Below, piece after piece: positions 1 through 5,486 of a DNA stretch of 5,556 nucleotides. Source of the DNA: Spirulina sp. DLM2.Bin59 (lineage in GTDB: Bacteria; Cyanobacteriota; Cyanobacteriia; Cyanobacteriales; Spirulinaceae); assembly GCA_007693875.1 (NCBI GenBank), contig RECT01000370.1, forward strand, positions 1 through 5,556, read 5' to 3'. A model generated the notes under the pieces. It was not told where the DNA came from and did no database searches. It worked only from the letters and a program-made list of their open reading frames with translations. The position numbers were made by a program, and so were the translations under genes. Within the stretch, counting starts at the first letter, position 1; every line of letters starts with the position of its first letter.

Positions 1-1406
1 CCACCCTCAAGAGCTTTTTTGGCCATGTGAATCGGGGCACTTGGGTGGCATGGAAACAGGTCAACGCGGAGCAAAAAGCGAATTTTCAAGACCGCGTTCA
101 GGTGGAGGAAGAAAATAACTACAGCGTTTTACGGATTCCCCTCTTTGCTGAACAGGTTAAGCATTTTTATCACATCACCTCGAAGGAATCCGTTTGGCCG
201 ATTCTTCACTCCTTTCCCTGGCACTTTAACGATGAATCCGCCGATTGGGAAAACTTCCAAACCATTAACCGCCTCTTTGCCGAGGCGGCTTGCCAAGAGG
301 CTGCCGATGATGCCCTGATCTGGGTGCATGACTATAACCTTTGGTTGGCTCCCTACTATATTCGCCAACTGAAGCCCAATGCGAAAATTGCCTTTTTCCA
401 CCATACGCCGTTTCCGGCGGTGGATGTGTTTAATATCTTGCCCTGGCGGGAGCAGATCGTCGATAGCTTACTCCGTTGTGATGTGGTGGGGTTCCATGTG
501 CCCCGTTATTCGGAAAACTTTGTCCATGTGGCCCGCAGTTTGCGGGAGGTGAGCATTATCAAACGGGCGGATCCCCCGGCCCACCTCACCCGCACCGGCA
601 CAGCCCTGGCGGAACCGGAAATGGTGACACAAATGCGCTACGAAGGCCGCACCGTCCATATCGATGCCTTCCCCGTGGGGACGAACCCGGAACATATTCA
701 ATCGGTGTTGGCTCAACCGGAAGCGGTGGAACGGCTGGCGGAAATGCGGGCGGAATTTGGCGATCGCAAGCTCCTCATTGCCGCCGGTCGGGTGGATTAC
801 GTCAAGGGCAATCAGGAAATGCTCCTATCCTATGAGCGGTTGATGGAGCGTCGCCCCGACCTCCATGGCAAAGTGACGTTCCTCGTCACCTGCGTCACCC
901 CCGCCACTGGGATGCGGATCTATGAAACCACCCAAACGGAAATTGAGCAGTTGGTGGGGCGGATTAATGGCCGGTTTGCCCAACTGGGTTGGACTCCGGT
1001 GCTGCTGTTCACCGAACCCCTCAACCCCATTGATTTAATGTGCTACTACAAACTCGCTGATGTGTGCTGGACGACACCGCTGCGGGATGGCTTAAATCTG
1101 GTGGCGAAGGAATATGTGGTGGCCCATCAAGATGATGCTGGTGTGCTCGTCCTTTCTGAATTTGTTGGGGCAGCGGTGGAATTGCCCGAAGCCATTCTCA
1201 CCAATCCCTATTCCCAATCCCAGATGGACAAAGCCATTGAGCGGGCCATTGAAATGCCCGAAAATGAGCAAAAAGCCCGCATGGCTCAGATGTATGAAAC
1301 CGTCACCACCTACGATGTGAAATATTGGGGCGATCGCCTCCTGGGGATTTTCCAAGACCTGCAAAACTCACCGGAAACTGTTAAGCCCAAACTAACCGCC
1401 GTCTAA
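1..1406 (+). CDS. ggpS: Glucosylglycerol-phosphate synthase, 5'-truncated by window edge
   Basis: GT20-family glycosyltransferase, the trehalose-6-phosphate synthase (OtsA) relatives. In cyanobacteria GgpS transfers glucose from ADP-glucose to glycerol 3-phosphate, the first step of glucosylglycerol synthesis during salt stress; it is cytosolic. The frame is open from the left edge (codons from base 3 read TLKSFFGH before the GTG at 27), and this stretch matches the cyanobacterial GgpS N-terminus. The GTG at 27 is therefore internal, and roughly 30 N-terminal residues lie outside. About 467 residues are visible; the family is near 500. Visible motifs are HDYNLW (327-344), HHTPFP (399-416), AGRVDYVKG (783-809; Arg and Lys correspond to the OtsA donor-phosphate-binding pair) and DGLNLVAKE (1086-1112; OtsA Asp361/Glu369 region). 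The TAA at 1404-1406 is followed at once by an intrinsic terminator. The promoter and any ggpR-like upstream ORF are not in view. The GgpS call over trehalose-phosphate synthase rests on remembered similarity to the Synechocystis protein, including the YHITSKE and TLKSFF stretches. Confidence 0.93.
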   Translation, partial: TLKSFFGHVNRGTWVAWKQVNAEQKANFQDRVQVEEENNYSVLRIPLFAEQVKHFYHITSKESVWPILHSFPWHFNDESADWENFQTINRLFAEAACQEAADDALIWVHDYNLWLAPYYIRQLKPNAKIAFFHHTPFPAVDVFNILPWREQIVDSLLRCDVVGFHVPRYSENFVHVARSLREVSIIKRADPPAHLTRTGTALAEPEMVTQMRYEGRTVHIDAFPVGTNPEHIQSVLAQPEAVERLAEMRAEFGDRKLLIAAGRVDYVKGNQEMLLSYERLMERRPDLHGKVTFLVTCVTPATGMRIYETTQTEIEQLVGRINGRFAQLGWTPVLLFTEPLNPIDLMCYYKLADVCWTTPLRDGLNLVAKEYVVAHQDDAGVLVLSEFVGAAVELPEAILTNPYSQSQMDKAIERAIEMPENEQKARMAQMYETVTTYDVKYWGDRLLGIFQDLQNSPETVKPKLTAV

Positions 1407-1415
1407 ACCCCTTAC

Positions 1416-1439
1416 CCCGCCCCGTGCGGGTTTTTTTTT
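1416..1439 (+). terminator. Intrinsic terminator of ggpS
   Basis: A 5-bp all-G/C stem (CCCGC at 1416-1420, GCGGG at 1426-1430) with a 5-nt loop is followed directly by nine T residues (1431-1439). It starts 10 nt after the ggpS stop. On the opposite strand the hairpin is not followed by a T-tract, so it should act on ggpS only. The last two T residues also form part of the stop codon of the convergent SH3b gene (1438-1440). Confidence 0.88.
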
Positions 1440-1896
1440 ATTCCTGAATGGGTTGGGAGTTCCCCGCCCTGACCCAGCCGGTGCGATCGCTATTGGGCAA
1501 CCGCACCTGCTCCCAATTGCCATCATCACTGGTTCTTAAAATAATCATCTCCTGATCGTAAGCCAGTCCACCAATGGATTCACTCTCACCCCTTGGCTCT
1601 GAGCGCAAGCTCAAACCATCGGGCCAAGTCACCGTCGCCCGATAGGCTCCCGGCTCCAGTTCATCAGCCGCCGGTTCCGGTGGGGCCGGTTCTGGTTCCG
1701 CTGGCTCCGGTTCCGGCTCCGGGGCAGCAATCACTTCCGTTGATGGGGAGACTCGCTCCTCCGGGTAAACCGGTCGCGATGGTGTCGCCACCATGCGGCT
1801 AAAAAAGTAATAGCCCGCTGCTGCCCCACTGGCCACAAGCAGGATCAATCCAGTAATCACGCCTAAAATAAATTGCAACATTGAAGAAAACGACAT
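1438..1896 (-). CDS. Membrane-anchored bacterial SH3 (SH3b) domain protein
   Basis: A 152-aa protein in three parts. Residues 8-33 form one hydrophobic segment, probably an uncleaved N-terminal anchor. Residues 58-77 are a Pro/Glu-rich spacer made of repeated PE and AEPEP units. Residues 84-150 look like an SH3b/SH3_3 domain: GLSLRSEP matches the usual LNVRSGPS strand, followed by IGGLAYDQEMIIL, NWEQVRL and TGWVRAGN. SH3b domains commonly bind peptidoglycan or other cell-wall ligands. A periplasmic, wall-facing domain on a stiff spacer is therefore the likely arrangement, but topology is not decided by charge alone because there are few charged residues beside the membrane segment. The ATG at 1894-1896 has no clear Shine-Dalgarno sequence. 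The gene has a 109-bp gap from the upstream 510-aa gene on the same strand and runs convergently into ggpS. The exact role is unknown. Confidence 0.82.
   Translation of the reverse strand: MSFSSMLQFILGVITGLILLVASGAAAGYYFFSRMVATPSRPVYPEERVSPSTEVIAAPEPEPEPAEPEPAPPEPAADELEPGAYRATVTWPDGLSLRSEPRGESESIGGLAYDQEMIILRTSDDGNWEQVRLPNSDRTGWVRAGNSQPIQE
1669..1722 (-). repeat. Low-complexity Pro/Glu-coding repeat
   Basis: Short GGTTCC/GGCTCC-type units repeat imperfectly (+ strand sense) and encode the PE-rich spacer, residues 59-76, of the SH3b protein. It behaves as an in-frame coding microsatellite. The long + strand ORF over it is only its shadow. Confidence 0.7.
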
Positions 1897-1928
1897 AACC
1901 GCAACGATAAACCCACAACAGGCAGGAA

Positions 1929-1951
1929 CAAATAAACTGAAATTGCTCAGT
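1929..1951 (-). terminator. Weak candidate terminator after the 510-aa gene
   Basis: On the - strand ACTGAG (1946-1951) can pair with TTCAGT (1936-1941) around a CAAT loop, giving five Watson-Crick pairs and one G-T pair. TTATTTG follows instead of a clean T-run. It lies about 55 nt after the stop of the 510-aa gene. The stem is A/T-rich and short, so it may equally be a structure in the leader of the SH3b mRNA. Confidence 0.25.
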
Positions 1952-1966
1952 CACCGATCCCCAATG

Positions 1967-1994
1967 ATTCTAACCCAAGTCCATCTAACGACAA
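1967..1994 (-). promoter_or_regulatory. Possible sigma-70-type promoter for the SH3b gene
   Basis: On the - strand TTGTCG (1989-1994, 4 of 6 matches to TTGACA) and TAGAAT (1967-1972, 5 of 6 to TATAAT) are separated by 16 bp, in the gap between the 510-aa gene and the SH3b gene. If it is used, the SH3b transcript would have a ~65-nt leader that includes the weak hairpin at 1936-1951. This is a consensus match only. Confidence 0.33.
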
Positions 1995-2005
1995 GAGCGA
2001 CGCTT

Positions 2006-3538
2006 CTAGCTCACTTCCGTATGGGCCACTTGGCGTAACATCCGGGTTTGATCCATTAACTCCTCCACATCTTCCTCGGAGAGGCGTTGAACGTAGTTCA
2101 CCTTAATTTCATCAATGAGGGCAATGAGTAAATATTCCATGCGGTCAATACTTTGCTGGGCCTGGATTTCATTGCGCATCGACTGGGTGAAGGTTTTCGC
2201 CAACTGCTCAATGAGCGCATCAAACTCCGGATCCACCTCGAGGAAATGTTGCAGTTGACGGTAAACCACATCATAGAGGTTATGAATCACCTGTTTGGTG
2301 ATGTTTTCCTGCATCTGCATCACCCCTGGCAACCGTTGGATCTGTTGGGCGGCAGGAACATCGGCGATCGCCTTAGCAATGGTATAGTCCATCAGCGCTT
2401 CCAAATCCTGTCGCGTCGCCGGTAATACCTGGTTAATCGTCACCTGGGCCACCAACCGGACAATTTCGGCAATCTCGTTGGTGTCGTTGAGGTCAATATA
2501 GGAATTCTGCTGTTGTTGGGCGAGAATATTGGCAATTTCCCCCCGCCGGACAGAACCTTGCACTTGATTCAACAAGCTCACCACCACCACCTCCGTGAGG
2601 TCTTCCGCCATACTGGCCACAAACCCCTGACTAATCTGCCGCTTAATCTTAATCATGTCCACCAGATGGGATTCATGGAGGCGGATCACCGTCGGGACGA
2701 TGCGCAACAGCCGCGCCATATTCATCCAATAGGGGATGGGAATAAATAAAATCACATCATACCAACGCCACAACATCGCATCGCGCCAACTGACCCCCTT
2801 GCGACGACGACTAATGACCCAGGTGTGAGCTAAAAACTCCAGTAAAAACAAGGCAGCAAAGGGAAAATCAAGAATTCCAAAATTATCAATGGGCTGACCA
2901 TTTTCCCCCACTGGACGAAAGAAATTGGTTTCAATCAGGGGTTGAATTTTTCTCTCAAAAAAGCGAATTTCTTGGTTAACATTGCGAGATCTCAGGTAAT
3001 CTAAACTCCAAAAAGTTTGGAAGGATTGTTTAGCAGAATCATCACCAATGTGATCCCGCATAATATTTTTAATGCGCTCCAAAGCCCCGGTTTTATTGGC
3101 CACTTGGAAGGGATTCGTATCAATCATCTCATCACTACTATCCCGCAGGCGAGCTAAGACTGCTTCTACTTCTGGAGAGTCGAGATTGTAGGTGATCAGG
3201 GTTTCTTTAAAGAGTTCAAACTCAGCCAAGTAGGCTTCCGTATCCCGATGGGGTTGAATCCCCTTCGCCCAGTCATACCAATCCGTCACCGGCAGCGTCA
3301 AAATCGTCACTGGCTCCTCTGGGAAACGATAGGTAAATGTGCCAATATTCACATCTAACAACCGCACGCGCCCCTGGAGCCAAAAGTTGCGCATGGCAAC
3401 ATAGCTTAAATCAAACACCACCAAGCATAAATTGATCGTGACAATAATCGCCAAAGTCTGTTCAATCCAGAGGCTAATTTTGCCTGGGCGTTTAGTTTTT
3501 TTGACAGGAAAGATGGATTTCGGTTTCAACAGAGCCAT
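2006..3538 (-). CDS. Uncharacterised membrane protein with voltage-sensor-like segments
   Basis: A 510-aa protein that I cannot assign to a named family. Residues 1-20 are basic (KPK, KKTK, RPGK) and precede a hydrophobic segment at about 25-47. A soluble region of ~170 residues follows (52-220). Then come hydrophobic segments at about 222-242 and 258-273, and an arginine-bearing segment at 275-288 (R276, R279, R286). The basic cluster SRRRKG (243-248) just after the second segment fits the positive-inside rule: N-terminus in, residues 52-220 outside, C-terminus in. FLLE (231-234), D261 with IPIPY (266-270), and the spaced arginines occur in the order of S2, S3 and S4 of voltage-sensor domains. 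No pore loop or selectivity filter is visible. Residues 291-510 look helical, with a Q-rich patch at 341-344, and resemble an oligomerisation or signalling region. The ATG at 3536-3538 has no clear Shine-Dalgarno sequence. The gene lies downstream of glgC but beyond its terminator, so it probably has its own promoter; I found no convincing one. The CDS is certain; the function is not. Confidence 0.85.
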   Translation of the reverse strand: MALLKPKSIFPVKKTKRPGKISLWIEQTLAIIVTINLCLVVFDLSYVAMRNFWLQGRVRLLDVNIGTFTYRFPEEPVTILTLPVTDWYDWAKGIQPHRDTEAYLAEFELFKETLITYNLDSPEVEAVLARLRDSSDEMIDTNPFQVANKTGALERIKNIMRDHIGDDSAKQSFQTFWSLDYLRSRNVNQEIRFFERKIQPLIETNFFRPVGENGQPIDNFGILDFPFAALFLLEFLAHTWVISRRRKGVSWRDAMLWRWYDVILFIPIPYWMNMARLLRIVPTVIRLHESHLVDMIKIKRQISQGFVASMAEDLTEVVVVSLLNQVQGSVRRGEIANILAQQQQNSYIDLNDTNEIAEIVRLVAQVTINQVLPATRQDLEALMDYTIAKAIADVPAAQQIQRLPGVMQMQENITKQVIHNLYDVVYRQLQHFLEVDPEFDALIEQLAKTFTQSMRNEIQAQQSIDRMEYLLIALIDEIKVNYVQRLSEEDVEELMDQTRMLRQVAHTEVS

Positions 3539-3618
3539 GGGCGGTTAATGTCATGCACAACGGGGAGGATCTTGCCCTTAACGCTATCACAAATTTTCTC
3601 CCTTGTACGGGGGGGATC

Positions 3619-3645
3619 AAAAAACGGTGGGCGATCGCCCACCGT
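3619..3645 (-). terminator. Strong intrinsic terminator of glgC, stem built on a HIP1 site
   Basis: Bases 3624-3645 form a perfect 22-bp palindrome centred on GCGATCGC (3631-3638). It folds as a 9-bp stem (arm ACGGTGGGC) with a GATC loop. On the - strand it is followed by six T residues (complement of 3619-3624, the first overlapping the stem). It lies ~48 nt past the glgC stop codon. No T-run follows on the + strand, so it terminates glgC transcription and separates it from the 510-aa gene. Confidence 0.88.
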
Positions 3646-3692
3646 CAGCACAGTTTGGTTAAACAGCTTGGGATGACACAGCCGGAGCGGGA

Positions 3693-4982
3693 TTAGATCA
3701 CCGTGCCATCGGGGATCACCGCATTTTTCAACACGACGACAATGCCGCTGCGGATATAGAAGCCCTCGGATTCCCGATCTGCTTCCTCCACCCGGTCTTT
3801 GTTGAGGATCAACACCTTCTGACCAATGCGGGCATTTTTATCGATAATGGCGCGGCGGATCGTGGAGCCTTCGCCAATCCCGATGGGAATTTGCTTGGAA
3901 TCGTTCATGTTTTGCCGCTCGGCAAAGGGTTCATAGTAGTCCGCCCCCATGGCCAAGACATCCTCAATTTTGCAACCGGACTCGATCCGCGTCCGAATCC
4001 CCAAAACTGAATGGCTGATGTTACATTCCTTGAGAATACAACCCTCGCCAATGATGGACTCCTTCACTTCACAATCCAGCAACTTCGTCGGTGGCAGGTA
4101 GCGCGATCGCGTATAAATCGGGGCCTGCTCATCATAGAAACTGAAGGACGGCTTGGGTTGCATCGTCAGGGCTAAGTTTGCCTCAAAGAAGGACTCAATC
4201 GTCCCGATATCTTCCCAATAATCATCGAATAAATAGGCCTGCAAATTATAATCATCGGCAGCCCCAGGGATGATTTCTTTACCAAAGTCCGTTTGACTGG
4301 CATGTTTTTCCAACAAATCAATCAAGACATCCCGTTTAAACACATAAATCCCCATGGAGGCAATATAGGGTTTTTGCCGGGCATCCTCTGGACTTAAACC
4401 GAGGGTGGTGGTATCCACCTGCATGGCTTTGAGGGCTTCCCCTTTCGGTTTTTCGCTGAAGTCGATAACGCGACCGTTGTTGTCAATTTTCATCAGGCCA
4501 AAACTGGAGGCCCGCCGCTCATCAATGGGAATCACCGACAGGGTAATATCTGCTCCGGTTTCCCGATGGCGTTGGATGAAATCGCTGTAATCCATCCGGT
4601 AGAGATGATCTCCGGATAAGATTAAATACTCATCGGCATCCCATTCTCGGAATAACCAGAGATATTGGCGCACCGCATCCGCTGTCCCTTGGAACCAATC
4701 CGGATGTTCCGGGGTTTGATAAGCCGCTAGGACTTCCACAAAGCCGTCACTAATGCTAGAAAAGTTGTAGCCTCGGCTGAGGTGACGATTGAGGGACGCG
4801 GAATTAAATTGCGTCAGGACGTAAATTTTATCAATGCCAGAATTAATGCAGTTACTCACTGGAATATCGATCAGACGATATTTTCCGGCGAGCGGAACTG
4901 CGGGTTTTGCTCTTAGTTTTGTTAAGGGGTAGAGGCGAGTACCTGCACCGCCACCCAGTATGATCCCTAATACTCGTTTCAC
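3693..4982 (-). CDS. glgC: Glucose-1-phosphate adenylyltransferase (ADP-glucose pyrophosphorylase)
   Basis: Catalyses ATP + glucose 1-phosphate to ADP-glucose + PPi, the committed step of cyanobacterial glycogen synthesis; cytosolic, normally a homotetramer. The N-terminal nucleotidyltransferase domain carries the pyrophosphorylase signature GGGAGTRLYPLT (residues 10-21), WFQGTADAVRQYLW (96-109), SGDHLYRMDY (123-132, metal-binding Asp125) and FSEKPKG (175-181, sugar-phosphate-binding Lys). The C-terminal part has hexapeptide-like left-handed beta-helix repeats. I chose the GTG at 4980-4982 over the in-frame ATG at 5016-5018 (12 residues longer) for three reasons. It has the Shine-Dalgarno sequence AAGAGG six bases upstream. 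It gives 429 aa starting VKRVLGIILGGG, like other cyanobacterial GlgC proteins. It also puts allosteric residues at the Anabaena positions: Arg294 (phosphate inhibition), Lys382 and Lys419 (3-phosphoglycerate activation). Light-linked activation by 3-phosphoglycerate is therefore expected. It stands alone between a hairpin-rich leader and a strong terminator. Confidence 0.97.
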   Translation of the reverse strand: MKRVLGIILGGGAGTRLYPLTKLRAKPAVPLAGKYRLIDIPVSNCINSGIDKIYVLTQFNSASLNRHLSRGYNFSSISDGFVEVLAAYQTPEHPDWFQGTADAVRQYLWLFREWDADEYLILSGDHLYRMDYSDFIQRHRETGADITLSVIPIDERRASSFGLMKIDNNGRVIDFSEKPKGEALKAMQVDTTTLGLSPEDARQKPYIASMGIYVFKRDVLIDLLEKHASQTDFGKEIIPGAADDYNLQAYLFDDYWEDIGTIESFFEANLALTMQPKPSFSFYDEQAPIYTRSRYLPPTKLLDCEVKESIIGEGCILKECNISHSVLGIRTRIESGCKIEDVLAMGADYYEPFAERQNMNDSKQIPIGIGEGSTIRRAIIDKNARIGQKVLILNKDRVEEADRESEGFYIRSGIVVVLKNAVIPDGTVI

Positions 4983-4988
4983 GGAAAA

Positions 4989-4994
4989 CCTCTT
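4989..4994 (-). promoter_or_regulatory. Shine-Dalgarno site deciding the GTG start of glgC
   Basis: AAGAGG on the - strand lies six bases upstream of the GTG at 4980-4982. The competing ATG at 5016-5018 has GTCTTGG upstream instead, a poorer match to the anti-Shine-Dalgarno sequence. This is the only clear ribosome binding site among the gene starts in the window. Confidence 0.68.
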
Positions 4995-5029
4995 GACTGC
5001 CAGTATTTGACTCTCCAAGACAAGTTTAT

Positions 5030-5063
5030 GACGGTGTGGCCCAATTTTGACATTCCCACCGTC
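5030..5063. promoter_or_regulatory. Inverted repeat in the glgC upstream region
   Basis: Perfect 7-bp arms GACGGTG (5030-5036) and CACCGTC (5057-5063) flank a 20-bp spacer, 48-81 bases upstream of the glgC GTG. It could be an operator-like dyad or a leader hairpin. No matching NtcA box (GTA-N8-TAC) was found nearby, and no -35/-10 pair stood out. Functional status is unknown. Confidence 0.3.
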
Positions 5064-5080
5064 CTAAATCCTGCTCTATC

Positions 5081-5121
5081 TTTGCCCTCACCCCCTGGGA
5101 ATAGGGGCTGGGGGGCGCAAA
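5081..5121. repeat. Long imperfect palindrome between the GIY-YIG-like gene and glgC
   Basis: TTTGC (5081-5085) pairs with GCAAA (5117-5121). Inside it, bases 5086-5096 pair with 5103-5113 with one C-C mismatch and one G-T pair, around a GGGAAT loop, leaving a 3-nt bulge (5114-5116). The CCCTCACCCCC ... GGGG character resembles the dispersed C/G-rich palindromic repeats common between genes in cyanobacteria; that resemblance is from memory. No T-tract follows on either strand, so it is not a standard intrinsic terminator. Confidence 0.55.
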
Positions 5122-5132
5122 GGAAGCTCCAG

Positions 5133-5153
5133 GGCTTAAAGCCGCTTCAAGCC
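5133..5153 (-). other. Stop-codon-spanning hairpin of the GIY-YIG-like gene
   Basis: The 21 bases fold on the - strand into a 9-bp stem (one G-T pair) with a 3-nt CGG loop. The TAA stop codon (5136-5138) lies in the 3' arm. No T-tract follows. It could mark or protect the mRNA 3' end together with the palindrome at 5081-5121, or it may simply be a coding-end coincidence. Confidence 0.45.
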
Positions 5154-5486
5154 TGCTGTGGCCCGATCATAGCAAAATTGCTCAAGGGTTCCGGCCTCAA
5201 TTTTGGCGATCGCCCCCTCAATGGCCGCTAGGGGAACCAGAAACCATTCTCGCGGATTAACGGGGATACCAAAGCGATCGGATAACTGGACATCTAGGCG
5301 AGCATTGCTAAAAAACCGATGGATCAGGGCTTCCAGCTTTTTGGGATTGATGTTGTTGAGTTGGAATGTGGCGACGATTTCCACCGGGGCCAGCAGGTAG
5401 GTGGGATCATGGGGGGCATTGGCAATGCGCCTTTTAACATCGCCCCCCGTCACGCCGATCTTATGGATCACGGTGCGATTTTCCAC
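5136..5486 (-). CDS. MUG113/T5orf172-type GIY-YIG-like protein, 5' end missing or disrupted
   Basis: The visible 116 aa match the C-terminal part of MUG113-like proteins of the GIY-YIG nuclease superfamily, as I remember the family. HKIGVTGG (8-15) stands for the YIG strand. KRRIANAPHDPTYL (18-31) supplies the putative catalytic Arg. Then come VEIVATF (35-41), KLEALIHRFF (50-59, with the conserved acidic Glu52), ARLDV (62-66), DRFG (70-73) and PREWFLVPL (78-86). The first strand of the domain (GIY-like, usually YVLRS) is missing. The frame is closed by TGA at 5505-5507, six codons before the GTG at 5484-5486, and this GTG has no Shine-Dalgarno sequence. The product is therefore either a truncated pseudogene, a gene split by a frameshift or sequence error, or a protein with an unusual start. 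Family members are usually longer, with the domain at the C-terminus. Cellular role is unknown; nuclease activity is not assured because the GIY strand is absent. It is upstream of glgC on the same strand, separated by 153 bp. Confidence 0.62.
   Translation of the reverse strand: MENRTVIHKIGVTGGDVKRRIANAPHDPTYLLAPVEIVATFQLNNINPKKLEALIHRFFSNARLDVQLSDRFGIPVNPREWFLVPLAAIEGAIAKIEAGTLEQFCYDRATAGLKRL

Larger units (their letters stand above)
760..5213. repeat. HIP1 octamer sites (seven copies, dispersed)
   Basis: GCGATCGC occurs at 760-767, 1330-1337 (both ggpS), 1483-1490 (SH3b gene), 2364-2371 (510-aa gene), 3631-3638 (glgC terminator), 4103-4110 (glgC) and 5206-5213 (GIY-YIG-like gene). One per ~0.8 kb is far above chance for an 8-mer and is a hallmark of many cyanobacterial chromosomes. 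The range given is only the span from first to last copy. Confidence 0.93.

Noticed and set aside
27..29. GTG at 27 as the true start of ggpS
   Set aside because: The frame is open to the window edge, and the residues before it (TLKSFF) match the GgpS N-terminus.
129..404. 91-aa ORF antisense to ggpS, with other antisense ORFs at 468-716 and 1092-1364
   Set aside because: They lie wholly inside the well-supported ggpS frame, have no recognisable motif, and read as shadows of its codon pattern.
1593..1802. 69-aa Pro-rich + strand ORF
   Set aside because: It is the complement of the PE-rich repeat in the SH3b gene. Its composition is explained by that repeat, and no ribosome site was seen.
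2153..2749. Two + strand ORFs (2153-2425 and 2513-2749)
   Set aside because: They are antisense to the continuous 510-aa frame. Their His- and Leu-rich composition reflects reading Asn/Asp/Gln/Glu codons backwards.
3539..3692. glgC and the 510-aa gene as one operon
   Set aside because: A strong intrinsic terminator lies between them. Read-through cannot be excluded, but the simple operon reading is not supported.
5007..5231. 74-aa + strand ORF across the glgC upstream region
   Set aside because: It runs through the palindromes and the 3' end of the GIY-YIG-like gene, has no family resemblance, and lacks a ribosome binding site.
5136..5486. GIY-YIG-like gene as part of a homing endonuclease, intron or defence system
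   Set aside because: No intron structure, mobile-element ends, methyltransferase or other defence gene is visible beside it. The MUG113-type domain is not by itself evidence of mobility.
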